DNA of 5,297 bases from Lachnospiraceae bacterium UBA3801 (GCA_002368685.1 DFEN01000164.1:1-5297); one strand, 5' to 3'; shown: positions 1 through 5,282, counted from the stretch's first letter. Notes: a model not told the origin generated them from the sequence alone. Made by a program: numbers and translations.

Positions 1-2
1 TG

Positions 3-557
3 TCTAAGCAGATAATAGAAGGTGTCGCCCAATATATAGATATTCCTGATGGAGGCAAAGGACTTGACATAGGTTGCGGAAGTGGAGCGCTTACCATTGC
101 GTGTGCGAAGAGAAATCCCAAGGCTAAAATGATTGGAATTGATAGATGGGGAATAGAATATTCTTCCTTTAGTGCAGATCTTTGTGAGAGAAATGCTAAA
201 GCAGAAGGCGTAGAGAACGTAACTTTCATAAATGGTGATGCAACAAAACTGCTATTTGATGATGAGACATTTGATGCAGTAACAAGTAATTATGTATATC
301 ATAATATTCCCAGCAGAGACAGGCAGGCAATTCTTCTTGAAACACTTCGTACTCTTAAAAAGGGTGGATGCTTTGCAATACATGATATTATGTCTAAATG
401 GAAATATGGCGATATGCAATCGTTTGTCATGAAACTGCGTGATTTAGGCTATGATGAAGTAAAACTAATAGATACAACTAAAGGTAGATTCATGAGCCCG
501 ATTGAAGCAACACTAATGGGGCTGTCAGGTTCAGCTATTCTTGTAGGAAGAAAGTAG
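3..557 (+). CDS. Class I SAM-dependent methyltransferase, 5'-truncated by the window edge
   Basis: This is the C-terminal 184 residues of a Rossmann-fold methyltransferase; the frame is open to the window edge, so the true start lies upstream. An ATG at 129 cannot be the start, because the SAM-binding motif I (LDIGCGSGAL, codons about 63-92) lies before it in the same frame. The acidic residue after strand 2 (GIDRWG, Asp at 141-143), motif II/III-like segments (NGDATKLLFDDETFDAV, then LKKGGCFAIHD) and a C-terminal LSGSAILVGRK strand follow in the normal order. Such enzymes transfer a methyl group from S-adenosylmethionine. The substrate cannot be read from the sequence; the layout resembles the UbiE/Methyltransf_11/25 small-molecule type. 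Two TAG stops stand in tandem (555-560). The next gene begins 31 nt downstream on the same strand, so co-transcription with the metal operon is possible. The family is clear; the substrate is unknown. Confidence 0.88.
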   Translation, partial: SKQIIEGVAQYIDIPDGGKGLDIGCGSGALTIACAKRNPKAKMIGIDRWGIEYSSFSADLCERNAKAEGVENVTFINGDATKLLFDDETFDAVTSNYVYHNIPSRDRQAILLETLRTLKKGGCFAIHDIMSKWKYGDMQSFVMKLRDLGYDEVKLIDTTKGRFMSPIEATLMGLSGSAILVGRK

Positions 558-588
558 TAGAATATAATTTATCTAAAGGAGAAAAACA

Positions 589-1152
589 ATGTCTGAACAG
601 TTCGTACTTAGGCACGCTTCCCCGACGCTTGCCGGACTTAAGACCGGTAATATGTTTACTGTAAAGATTGATAAGGATACTAATATATGTAAGGAAGTCA
701 GGGAGCTTAATGCAATTCTTACCAAGAAGGGGCTTAGAGTTATTCCCCTTAAGAGAACCTCGACATATGCTCTGATATATGTCTATAGACCGGGGCGTTT
801 AAGACAGGATTTACAAGATCCTAAAGCGAGACAAATACTTAAGAATAAGGGATATAGTGAAGCCAAGGCAGAACGCCTTATCATGCAGCTTGTAGGTCGC
901 CTTAGCGAGGAAGGTTCATTTCCACATGAGATAGGCTTATTCTTGGGATATCCACCTGATGATGTGGAGTGCTTTATGAACAATCCATGTGACGGTGTCA
1001 AATGCAGTGGTTGTTGGAAAGCTTATTCTGACGACGAAAATGCCAGAAAGACATTTTCAAGGTACAAGAAATGTACAGATGTATATCAGAGAATGAACTT
1101 AAGTGGGAAAAGCTTATCGCAACTAACTGTTGAGGTAAAAAATGCAGTATAA
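589..1152 (+). CDS. DUF3793 family cysteine-containing protein, probable iron-linked accessory
   Basis: This is a 187-residue soluble protein with no signal peptide or membrane segment. I recognise it as DUF3793, a family of uncharacterised clostridial proteins of about 190 residues; from memory these often sit near flavodoxin and iron-uptake genes. Family-like features are an N-terminal RHASPTLAGLKTGNMF stretch, a central HEIGLFLGYPPDDVECF motif (residues 113-129) and a cysteine cluster at C128, C134, C139 and C142 (PCDGVKCSGCWKAY), with further cysteines at 34 and 162. The clustered cysteines suggest metal or Fe-S binding or redox activity, but this is inference. The start is supported by AAAGGAG at 575-581, 7 nt before the ATG. 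It is the first gene of the tight run that leads to the metal ATPase, 28 nt before the next gene. The family call is good; the biochemical function is unknown. Confidence 0.85.
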   Translation: MSEQFVLRHASPTLAGLKTGNMFTVKIDKDTNICKEVRELNAILTKKGLRVIPLKRTSTYALIYVYRPGRLRQDLQDPKARQILKNKGYSEAKAERLIMQLVGRLSEEGSFPHEIGLFLGYPPDDVECFMNNPCDGVKCSGCWKAYSDDENARKTFSRYKKCTDVYQRMNLSGKSLSQLTVEVKNAV

Positions 1153-1180
1153 AAATATTATAATTTAGGAGGATTATAAA

Positions 1181-1450
1181 ATGAAACTTAAAGGAATAGG
1201 AATTTTTGCGTTGGGAACATTATTCGGATTAGAGGGAATTAAGATACTATCTTCTAAGGATGCCAAGAAGGTATATGCTCATTGTACAGCAGGCGTTCTA
1301 AGAGCCAAGGATAATGTATTAGACCAGGTAACAACTCTTCAAGAAAATTGTACAGATATCTATGAAGAAGCAAAGGCAATCAATGAAGAGAGAGTAAACA
1401 AGGAATCAGAAGAAGTAATAGTTAATAAGAAAAAAAGTGGTAAAAAATAA
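1181..1450 (+). CDS. Small single-pass membrane protein, DUF6110-like (candidate FezA-type partner of the ATPase)
   Basis: This is an 89-residue protein. Residues about 4-24 (GIGIFALGTLFGLEGIKIL) form a glycine-rich hydrophobic helix. A short basic patch (KDAKK) and a long charged, probably helical tail follow, ending in a lysine-rich stretch (KKKSGKK). No catalytic motif is visible. I recognise it as the DUF6110 type found directly before P1B ATPases in Firmicutes. The start is set by AGGAGG at 1167-1172, 8 nt before the ATG. Its TAA stop shares one base with the ATPase start (TAATG at 1448-1452), and the ATPase has no good ribosome binding site of its own, so the two are probably translationally coupled and made in matched amounts. 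A membrane anchor or assembly partner for the ATPase is the likely role. In ferrosome clusters a small membrane protein, FezA, accompanies FezB; the equivalence here is inferred from position and topology. Confidence 0.8.
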   Translation: MKLKGIGIFALGTLFGLEGIKILSSKDAKKVYAHCTAGVLRAKDNVLDQVTTLQENCTDIYEEAKAINEERVNKESEEVIVNKKKSGKK

Positions 1451-3549
1451 TGGACGCTATAATAAAGCACGAAATAAAAAACAGAATCAGAATACACTTG
1501 CCTATGAAGAGAATGTCTTTCAAAGAGGCAGATACAGTAGAGTACTATTTTACTGAAAAAAGTTATATCACTAAGGTTAAAGTGTATGAGAGAACGGCGG
1601 ACGTTGTTATATTTTATAATGGTGATAGAAAAAAGGTTATAGAGGCGATTAAGAGTTTTGATATTGATAATATTAATGTGCCAAGTAAAGTGTTCGAGAC
1701 TTCAAGCAGAGAGCTTGAAGCTAAGTATTATGATAGGATAGTAACCTTGGTTATCACCCATTATGCCAAGAAATTATTTATGCCTTTTTCTGTCAGAAAT
1801 ATAATAACAATTGTCAAGGCACTTCGTTTTATTGTTCGAGGTCTTAAGACGTTGTTGGCCAGAAGACTTCAAGTAGAATTATTAGATTCTATAGCGATAT
1901 TTGCAGCAATTCTAACAGGAGATTATGATACGGCTTCTTCTGTAATGTTCTTACTTGATGTGGGAGATACATTAGAAGAGTGGACACATAAGAAGTCGGT
2001 AGATGATCTTGCGAGAAGAATGTCGCTCAATGTAGATAAAGTATGGCTGGTCACTGATGAAGGAGAGATAGAGATTGACTCTTCTGACATTAGATGTGGC
2101 GATAAGGTAGTTGTTCGGATGGGTAATATGATACCATTCGATGGTGTGGTTTATAGTGGAGAGGCTCTTGTTAATCAAGCCTCTATGACAGGAGAATCTG
2201 AGGCAGTAAGGAAAGCTGATTCCATGAGCGTTTTCGCAGGAACAGTCGTTGAAGAAGGAGAGATTGTAATCAAAGTCTCTAAGATTGAGGGTCAAGGAAG
2301 ATTTGACAAGATTGTAAGGATGATTGAGGAATCTGAGAAGCTTAAATCATCAGTAGAAAGTAAAGCTGAAAGGATAGCTGACAGATTGGGTCCTCATACT
2401 CTATTATCATCTGCGCTTACATGGCTGATAAGCAGAGATGTTAATAAGGCAGTCTCTGTACTTATGGTAGATTATTCGTGCGCTCTAAAGATGTCTATGC
2501 CAATATCGGTACTATATGCTATAAGTGAAGCGGCTGATTACGGTATTACCGTAAAGGGAGGAAAGTTCTTAGAAAGTGTTGCTATGGCAGATACTATTGT
2601 ATTAGATAAGACGGGAACACTTACTAAGGCCAAGCCTCATGTGGTTCGAGTTGTATCATTTAGTGATGAGTCAGAAGATGAACTGCTTCGCCAGGCTGCG
2701 TGCCTTGAAGAACATTTCCCACACTCTGTTGCAAGAGCTGTTGTTGATGCCGCAGATAAGAAGAATCTAACCCATGAAGAGCTTCACACTAATGTGGAAT
2801 ACGTTGTTGCTCACGGTATTGCATCAGAGATTGAAAGTGAGCGTGCCATAATAGGTAGCTATCATTTTGTGTTCGAGGATGAAAGCGCTAAGATTCCAAG
2901 AGGTAAGAAGAAATTGTTTGATTCACTCCCTGATGAATATTCGTACCTGTATTTTGCTAAGAATGGGTATCTTGCAGCGTGTATTCTGATAGAAGATCCA
3001 CTTAGAGAAGAAGTTGGTGAGGTTATAGAATGCCTGCGAGAAGAAGGCTTTGAACATATTGTAATGATGACAGGGGATAGTGAGAAGACAGCGAAACGTA
3101 TCGCGTCTATGGCAGGAATTGATGAGTATTATGCAGAGGTTCTTCCGGAGGATAAATCAGGTTACATTGAGAGAGCAAAGCAAAGCGGAAGTAAAGTGAT
3201 AATGGTTGGTGACGGCATCAATGACTCACCGGCTCTTTCAACAGCTGATGCAGGAATTGCTATTAGCGAAGGCGCAGAGATAGCAAGACAGATAGCTGAT
3301 ATCACCATAAGTTCTAATGACTTACACATTATTGTTGTGTTGCGCAAGCTCAGCACTCTTTTAATGAAGCGAATCAGATTTAATTACAGAACTATTGTGG
3401 GATTTAATAGCTTACTTATAGTACTTGGATTAATTGGAATTATTTCACCGGCTGTGTCTGCTACATTACATAATGGTTCGACAATAGCACTTGGTTTGGG
3501 AAGTATGACGAGTCTTCTTAAGGAAGAAGAATATAAAGACAAGGAGTAA
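1450..3549 (+). CDS. Heavy-metal P1B-type ATPase, P1B-6/FezB-like (candidate ferrosome iron pump)
   Basis: This is a 699-residue integral membrane ATPase that moves a transition metal across a membrane using ATP. The N-terminal domain (about 1-80) looks like a degenerate HMA domain: the CxxC is absent and residues 10-18 read KNRIRIHLP. Hydrophobic helices lie at about 95-135, 144-156 and 161-175. The actuator loop has TGES (247-250). The membrane metal site is DYSCALKMSMP (341-351), with Cys344 and Pro351 in place of CPC or SPC. The phosphorylation loop has DKTGTLT (Asp386), TGDS (541-544) and GDGINDS (587-593). The nucleotide-domain HP dipeptide reads His425-Ser426. Two C-terminal helices (about 649-686) include HNGST. 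All catalytic residues are present, so it should be active. The YSC-ALK site and Arg-x-Arg N-terminus fit the P1B-6 group that includes FezB, the ferrosome ATPase; iron is therefore the favoured substrate, though Mn, Ni or Co are not excluded. The start overlaps the upstream stop (TAATG), implying coupling. Confidence 0.93.
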   Translation: MDAIIKHEIKNRIRIHLPMKRMSFKEADTVEYYFTEKSYITKVKVYERTADVVIFYNGDRKKVIEAIKSFDIDNINVPSKVFETSSRELEAKYYDRIVTLVITHYAKKLFMPFSVRNIITIVKALRFIVRGLKTLLARRLQVELLDSIAIFAAILTGDYDTASSVMFLLDVGDTLEEWTHKKSVDDLARRMSLNVDKVWLVTDEGEIEIDSSDIRCGDKVVVRMGNMIPFDGVVYSGEALVNQASMTGESEAVRKADSMSVFAGTVVEEGEIVIKVSKIEGQGRFDKIVRMIEESEKLKSSVESKAERIADRLGPHTLLSSALTWLISRDVNKAVSVLMVDYSCALKMSMPISVLYAISEAADYGITVKGGKFLESVAMADTIVLDKTGTLTKAKPHVVRVVSFSDESEDELLRQAACLEEHFPHSVARAVVDAADKKNLTHEELHTNVEYVVAHGIASEIESERAIIGSYHFVFEDESAKIPRGKKKLFDSLPDEYSYLYFAKNGYLAACILIEDPLREEVGEVIECLREEGFEHIVMMTGDSEKTAKRIASMAGIDEYYAEVLPEDKSGYIERAKQSGSKVIMVGDGINDSPALSTADAGIAISEGAEIARQIADITISSNDLHIIVVLRKLSTLLMKRIRFNYRTIVGFNSLLIVLGLIGIISPAVSATLHNGSTIALGLGSMTSLLKEEEYKDKE

Positions 3550-3552
3550 AAA

Positions 3553-3801
3553 ATGATTAAGACAACTGTTAATATTGAAGGCATGATGTGCTCGATGTGT
3601 GAAGCGCATATTAGTGATGCTATAAGAAATGCGATACCAAATGCGAAGAAAGTCAAGGCATCACACAGTAAAAATGAAGCGACATTTATAACTGAAGATA
3701 ATGTTGATGACAAAATGCTAAAAGAGGCTATTGAAAAGACAGGATATACATGTGTGTCTGTTTCGTCAGAACCTTACAAGAAAAAAGGCATATTTGGGTG
3801 A
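3553..3801 (+). CDS. Small HMA-domain (CxxC) metal-binding protein, CopZ-like fold
   Basis: This is an 82-residue cytosolic protein that makes up a single heavy-metal-associated domain. The GMMCSMCEAHI motif (residues 10-20) has the GMxCxxC metal-binding loop with Cys13 and Cys16. Ferredoxin-like strand and helix segments follow, then GYTC with a third cysteine at 67 and a basic tail (KKKGIFG). AAGGAG at 3541-3546 lies 6 nt before the ATG and inside the last codons of the ATPase; the gap between the two genes is 3 nt, so this is firmly the same operon. The ATPase lacks its own CxxC, so this protein may carry or sense metal in trans. HMA domains usually bind Cu(I), Zn or Cd, and if the pump handles iron the actual ligand is uncertain. 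The fold is confident; the metal and role are inferred. It is followed by a hairpin terminator. Confidence 0.9.
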   Translation: MIKTTVNIEGMMCSMCEAHISDAIRNAIPNAKKVKASHSKNEATFITEDNVDDKMLKEAIEKTGYTCVSVSSEPYKKKGIFG

Positions 3802-3802
3802 T

Positions 3803-3876
3803 AAAAAGGTGACGAGTCAAGTGTCACAAAAGTTGTTTTACTTTTGGGACAATTAGCTCGTCCCTATTTTATTTCA
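3803..3876 (+). terminator. Long imperfect hairpin with A/T-rich flanks, probable terminator of the metal operon
   Basis: The left arm (3808-3833, starting GGTGACGAG) and right arm (3840-3864, ending CTCGTCCC) pair over about 25 bp with one bulge, a G-U wobble and three mismatches, around a TGTTTT loop (3834-3839). The stem is preceded by an A run (3803-3807) and followed by TATTTTATTTC, so it could stop transcription from either side. It starts 6 nt after the stop of the HMA gene and lies before the promoter of the next module, as expected for an operon end. The structure is longer than a typical intrinsic terminator, so it may be a palindromic repeat that also serves as one. Confidence 0.7.
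3808..3864. repeat. Composite palindrome, REP/MITE-like candidate
   Basis: Besides the long hairpin, each arm contains its own small palindrome of identical geometry. GTGAC (3809-3813) pairs with GTCAC (3823-3827) across 9 nt, and GGGAC (3846-3850) pairs with GTCCC (3860-3864) across 9 nt. The two 19-bp units are in inverted orientation 18 nt apart. Nested palindromes of this kind, with GACG and GTGTCA words, resemble intergenic repeats I recall from clostridial genomes that are mobilised by REP-associated (Y1) transposases. Only one copy is in the window, so repetition is not shown. Confidence 0.4.
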
Positions 3877-3886
3877 TTTATTTGAC

Positions 3887-3915
3887 TTGCATCTATACTT
3901 CTATAGAGTTATAAT
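3887..3915 (+). promoter_or_regulatory. Sigma-A-type promoter of the DUF3990-XRE module
   Basis: A -35 TTGCAT (3887-3892) and a perfect -10 TATAAT (3910-3915) are separated by 17 bp. This predicts a transcript start near 3922 and a leader of about 30 nt before the ATG at 3953. A better-looking TTGACT at 3882-3887 would be 22 bp from the -10 and is too far. The spacer and -10 lie within the first operator copy, so repression by blocking polymerase is expected. Confidence 0.65.
3893..3914. promoter_or_regulatory. Operator copy 1, imperfect inverted repeat over the spacer and -10
   Basis: This 22-bp site starts CTATACTTCTA and is the weaker copy of the element at 3920-3941, matching it at 18 of 22 positions. 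Its inner part is a near-palindrome (TATA..TCTATAGA..TATA) with mismatches at symmetric positions. It covers the promoter spacer and most of the -10 box. The likely ligand is the XRE-type protein encoded at 4598-5236, by analogy with autoregulated toxin-antitoxin operons. This is inferred from position and symmetry. Confidence 0.6.
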
Positions 3916-3919
3916 ATAA

Positions 3920-3941
3920 CTATACTTCTACAGAAGTATAG
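3920..3941. promoter_or_regulatory. Operator copy 2, 10-bp-arm inverted repeat over the transcript start
   Basis: Arms CTATACTTCT and AGAAGTATAG are perfectly complementary and separated by only AC. The centre lies 27 bp from the centre of copy 1. The site covers the predicted transcription start, and its last bases enter the ribosome binding site AGGAGG (3940-3945) of the DUF3990 gene. The tight 2-bp centre argues for a dimeric DNA-binding protein rather than an RNA hairpin. If it is transcribed, though, a 9-bp stem with a UACA loop could also hide part of the ribosome site. Confidence 0.7.
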
Positions 3942-3952
3942 GAGGGGCTGTT

Positions 3953-4597
3953 ATGATACTTTACCATGGATCTGATAAGATAATTAAGCATCCCGCATTG
4001 AATAAAGGGAGAGTTCATAATGATTATGGACAAGGTTTTTATTGTACAAGACATATTGAATTGGCGAAAGAATGGGCTGTATCGGAAGATAGAGACGGAT
4101 TCGTAAATGTATATGAGATTGATATTAAGAAGTTGAAGCTTCTTGATCTAAATAGTGATAAGTACGGGATACTTCATTGGCTGACCTTACTTATAGATAA
4201 CAGAACTGTGAAAGCGGGTAGCCCTATTGCCGAAGATGGCATGATATATCTTAAGAAGAATTATAGCATAGATATTTCTGATTACGATGGAGTGATTGGG
4301 TATAGAGCGGACGACTCGTATTTCTCATTTGCCAGAGCTTTTTTATCTAATACAATAAGTATTGCTCAGCTTGAACAAGCCATGTATTTGGGTGATTTGG
4401 GAGTACAGTACTTTTTGAAAAGTAAAAAGGCTTTCGAACTTTTAACTTATCGTGATTCAGTTACAGTAGATCATTTAGAGTATTATCCACTTAAAGTATC
4501 AAGAGATAAAAAAGCGCGAGATGACTATTCACACATTACAGGCAGTCTCAATAAAGAAGAAGTATATCTGATAGATTTAATTAGGAGGGATTCGTAG
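3953..4597 (+). CDS. DUF3990 family protein, putative ADP-ribosyltransferase-like toxin
   Basis: This 214-residue cytosolic protein has no signal peptide or membrane segments. I recognise the DUF3990 pattern: an opening MILYHGS (His5), DYGQGFYCTRHIELAKEWA (residues 24-42, with Tyr30), VNVYEIDIKKLKLLDL, YDGVIGYRADDSYF (about 111-124) and LGVQYFLKSKKAFELL (Gln152). DUF3990 is placed among ADP-ribosyltransferase folds. The YHG and GFYxT motifs correspond to the first two NAD-binding positions of the H-Y-E/Q type, with a glutamine or acidic residue near the C-terminus as the possible third. It would modify a host or phage target using NAD; the target is unknown. The start has AGGAGG at 3940-3945, 7 nt upstream. 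The stop TAG is immediately followed by the ATG of the regulator gene, as in toxin-first toxin-antitoxin operons. Family confidence is high; toxin activity is inferred. Confidence 0.85.
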   Translation: MILYHGSDKIIKHPALNKGRVHNDYGQGFYCTRHIELAKEWAVSEDRDGFVNVYEIDIKKLKLLDLNSDKYGILHWLTLLIDNRTVKAGSPIAEDGMIYLKKNYSIDISDYDGVIGYRADDSYFSFARAFLSNTISIAQLEQAMYLGDLGVQYFLKSKKAFELLTYRDSVTVDHLEYYPLKVSRDKKARDDYSHITGSLNKEEVYLIDLIRRDS

Positions 4598-5236
4598 ATG
4601 TTACATGCATATAATAAGATGTATTTATACGACGCAATGCATAATCTGGCAGAAGCATTTGATGTGGCTGTTAATGATTACGATTTCACCCTGGATTATT
4701 TTGTGAAGCTTTTCATTGTGTCAGGAATATCATATCAATTTGAAAAAGGTAATCCCAAATATATATCAGGGAAATCAGGTGTAGAGCTTGTTATGGACGT
4801 TATCTCAAGAGTTGAAGATAGAGTAATGGATGTTAAATGTGATTATACTTATCGCACCCCCAAAGAAGATTATTGGGTGGGATGGGTTCTTGCTTATTAT
4901 CAATGGTATAGTGCTAAGACATTTAAAGAGATTCAAAGCATAATCACTATGCAGAGATTAAAGGAATTGTATCATCCCTATCACGAGATGGATGAAGAAA
5001 AAATTATAGAATATATAGATAAAGAGGCTGAGAAGACAAAATGTGTTAAGCGTCTGCAAGCTTACAGAAAGAGGCTTGGTATGTCTCAAAGTGAGTTGGC
5101 GAAAGCATCCGGAATCAATCTTAGAACACTTCAACAATATGAGATTGGAGCCAAAGATATCAGCAAAGCATCTGTATCTACAGTATTAGCATTATCAAAA
5201 GTGTTAGAGCGTGATGTGAGAGATTTGTGTAGTTAA
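4598..5236 (+). CDS. XRE-family helix-turn-helix protein with large N-terminal domain, putative antitoxin and autorepressor
   Basis: This 212-residue protein has two parts. Residues about 1-145 form an aromatic-rich, probably helical domain of unknown function containing DYWVGWVLAYYQWYSAKTF (91-109) and LYHPYHEMDEEKI. Residues about 149-212 form a classic HTH_3 domain: RLGMSQSELAKASG (helices 1-2), then INLRTLQQYEIGAKDI (recognition helix about 174-182), then VLALSKVLERDVRDL. I recall this N-terminal domain type with the YW-GW-LAYYQWY motif from gut Firmicutes, commonly joined to a C-terminal HTH and near DUF3990 genes. The start directly abuts the upstream stop; AGGAGG at 4583-4588, 9 nt before the ATG, lies inside the DUF3990 gene. 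The expected role is to bind the doubled palindrome at 3893-3941 and neutralise the DUF3990 protein, probably through the N-terminal domain. The HTH is certain; the antitoxin role is inferred from context. Confidence 0.83.
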   Translation: MLHAYNKMYLYDAMHNLAEAFDVAVNDYDFTLDYFVKLFIVSGISYQFEKGNPKYISGKSGVELVMDVISRVEDRVMDVKCDYTYRTPKEDYWVGWVLAYYQWYSAKTFKEIQSIITMQRLKELYHPYHEMDEEKIIEYIDKEAEKTKCVKRLQAYRKRLGMSQSELAKASGINLRTLQQYEIGAKDISKASVSTVLALSKVLERDVRDLCS

Positions 5237-5253
5237 TTAAGATGGCAAAGTTA

Positions 5254-5282
5254 TTGCTGTCACATTTGTTCCGTGCTATACT
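5254..5282 (+). promoter_or_regulatory. Extended -10 promoter reading out of the window
   Basis: TTGCTG (5254-5259) and TATACT (5277-5282) are separated by 17 bp, with TG one base before the -10 (TGCTATACT, 5274-5282). This is a good match to a Firmicute housekeeping promoter with an extended -10. It lies 17 nt after the end of the XRE gene and would drive an unseen gene to the right. No terminator hairpin is visible between the XRE stop and this site. Confidence 0.45.

Noticed and set aside
129..557. Methyltransferase starting at the ATG at 129
   Set aside because: The frame is open to the window edge and the SAM-binding motif DIGCGSG is encoded at 66-86, before this ATG, so the gene is truncated at its 5' end.
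783..1001. Minus-strand ORF of 72 codons
   Set aside because: It lies wholly inside the DUF3793 gene, has no recognisable domain and is a shadow frame.
1972..2295. Minus-strand ORF of 107 codons
   Set aside because: It is opposite the actuator region of the ATPase gene, with no domain and no supporting context.
1450..3549. Copper (CopA) or zinc/cadmium (ZntA/CadA) exporter
   Set aside because: There is no CPC motif in the membrane site and no CxxC in the N-terminal domain; the YSC-ALK site points to another P1B group.
3162..3713. Two minus-strand ORFs (3162-3356 and 3384-3713) with hydrophobic stretches
   Set aside because: They oppose the C-terminal part of the ATPase gene and the HMA gene; the hydrophobicity is a by-product of the reverse complement of those codons.
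3882..3915. TTGACT at 3882-3887 as the -35 box for TATAAT at 3910-3915
   Set aside because: The 22-bp spacing is too long; the overlapping TTGCAT at 3887-3892 gives the optimal 17 bp.
3893..3941. Start of a CRISPR array
   Set aside because: Only two copies exist, separated by 5 nt, both palindromic and positioned over a promoter; this is an operator arrangement.
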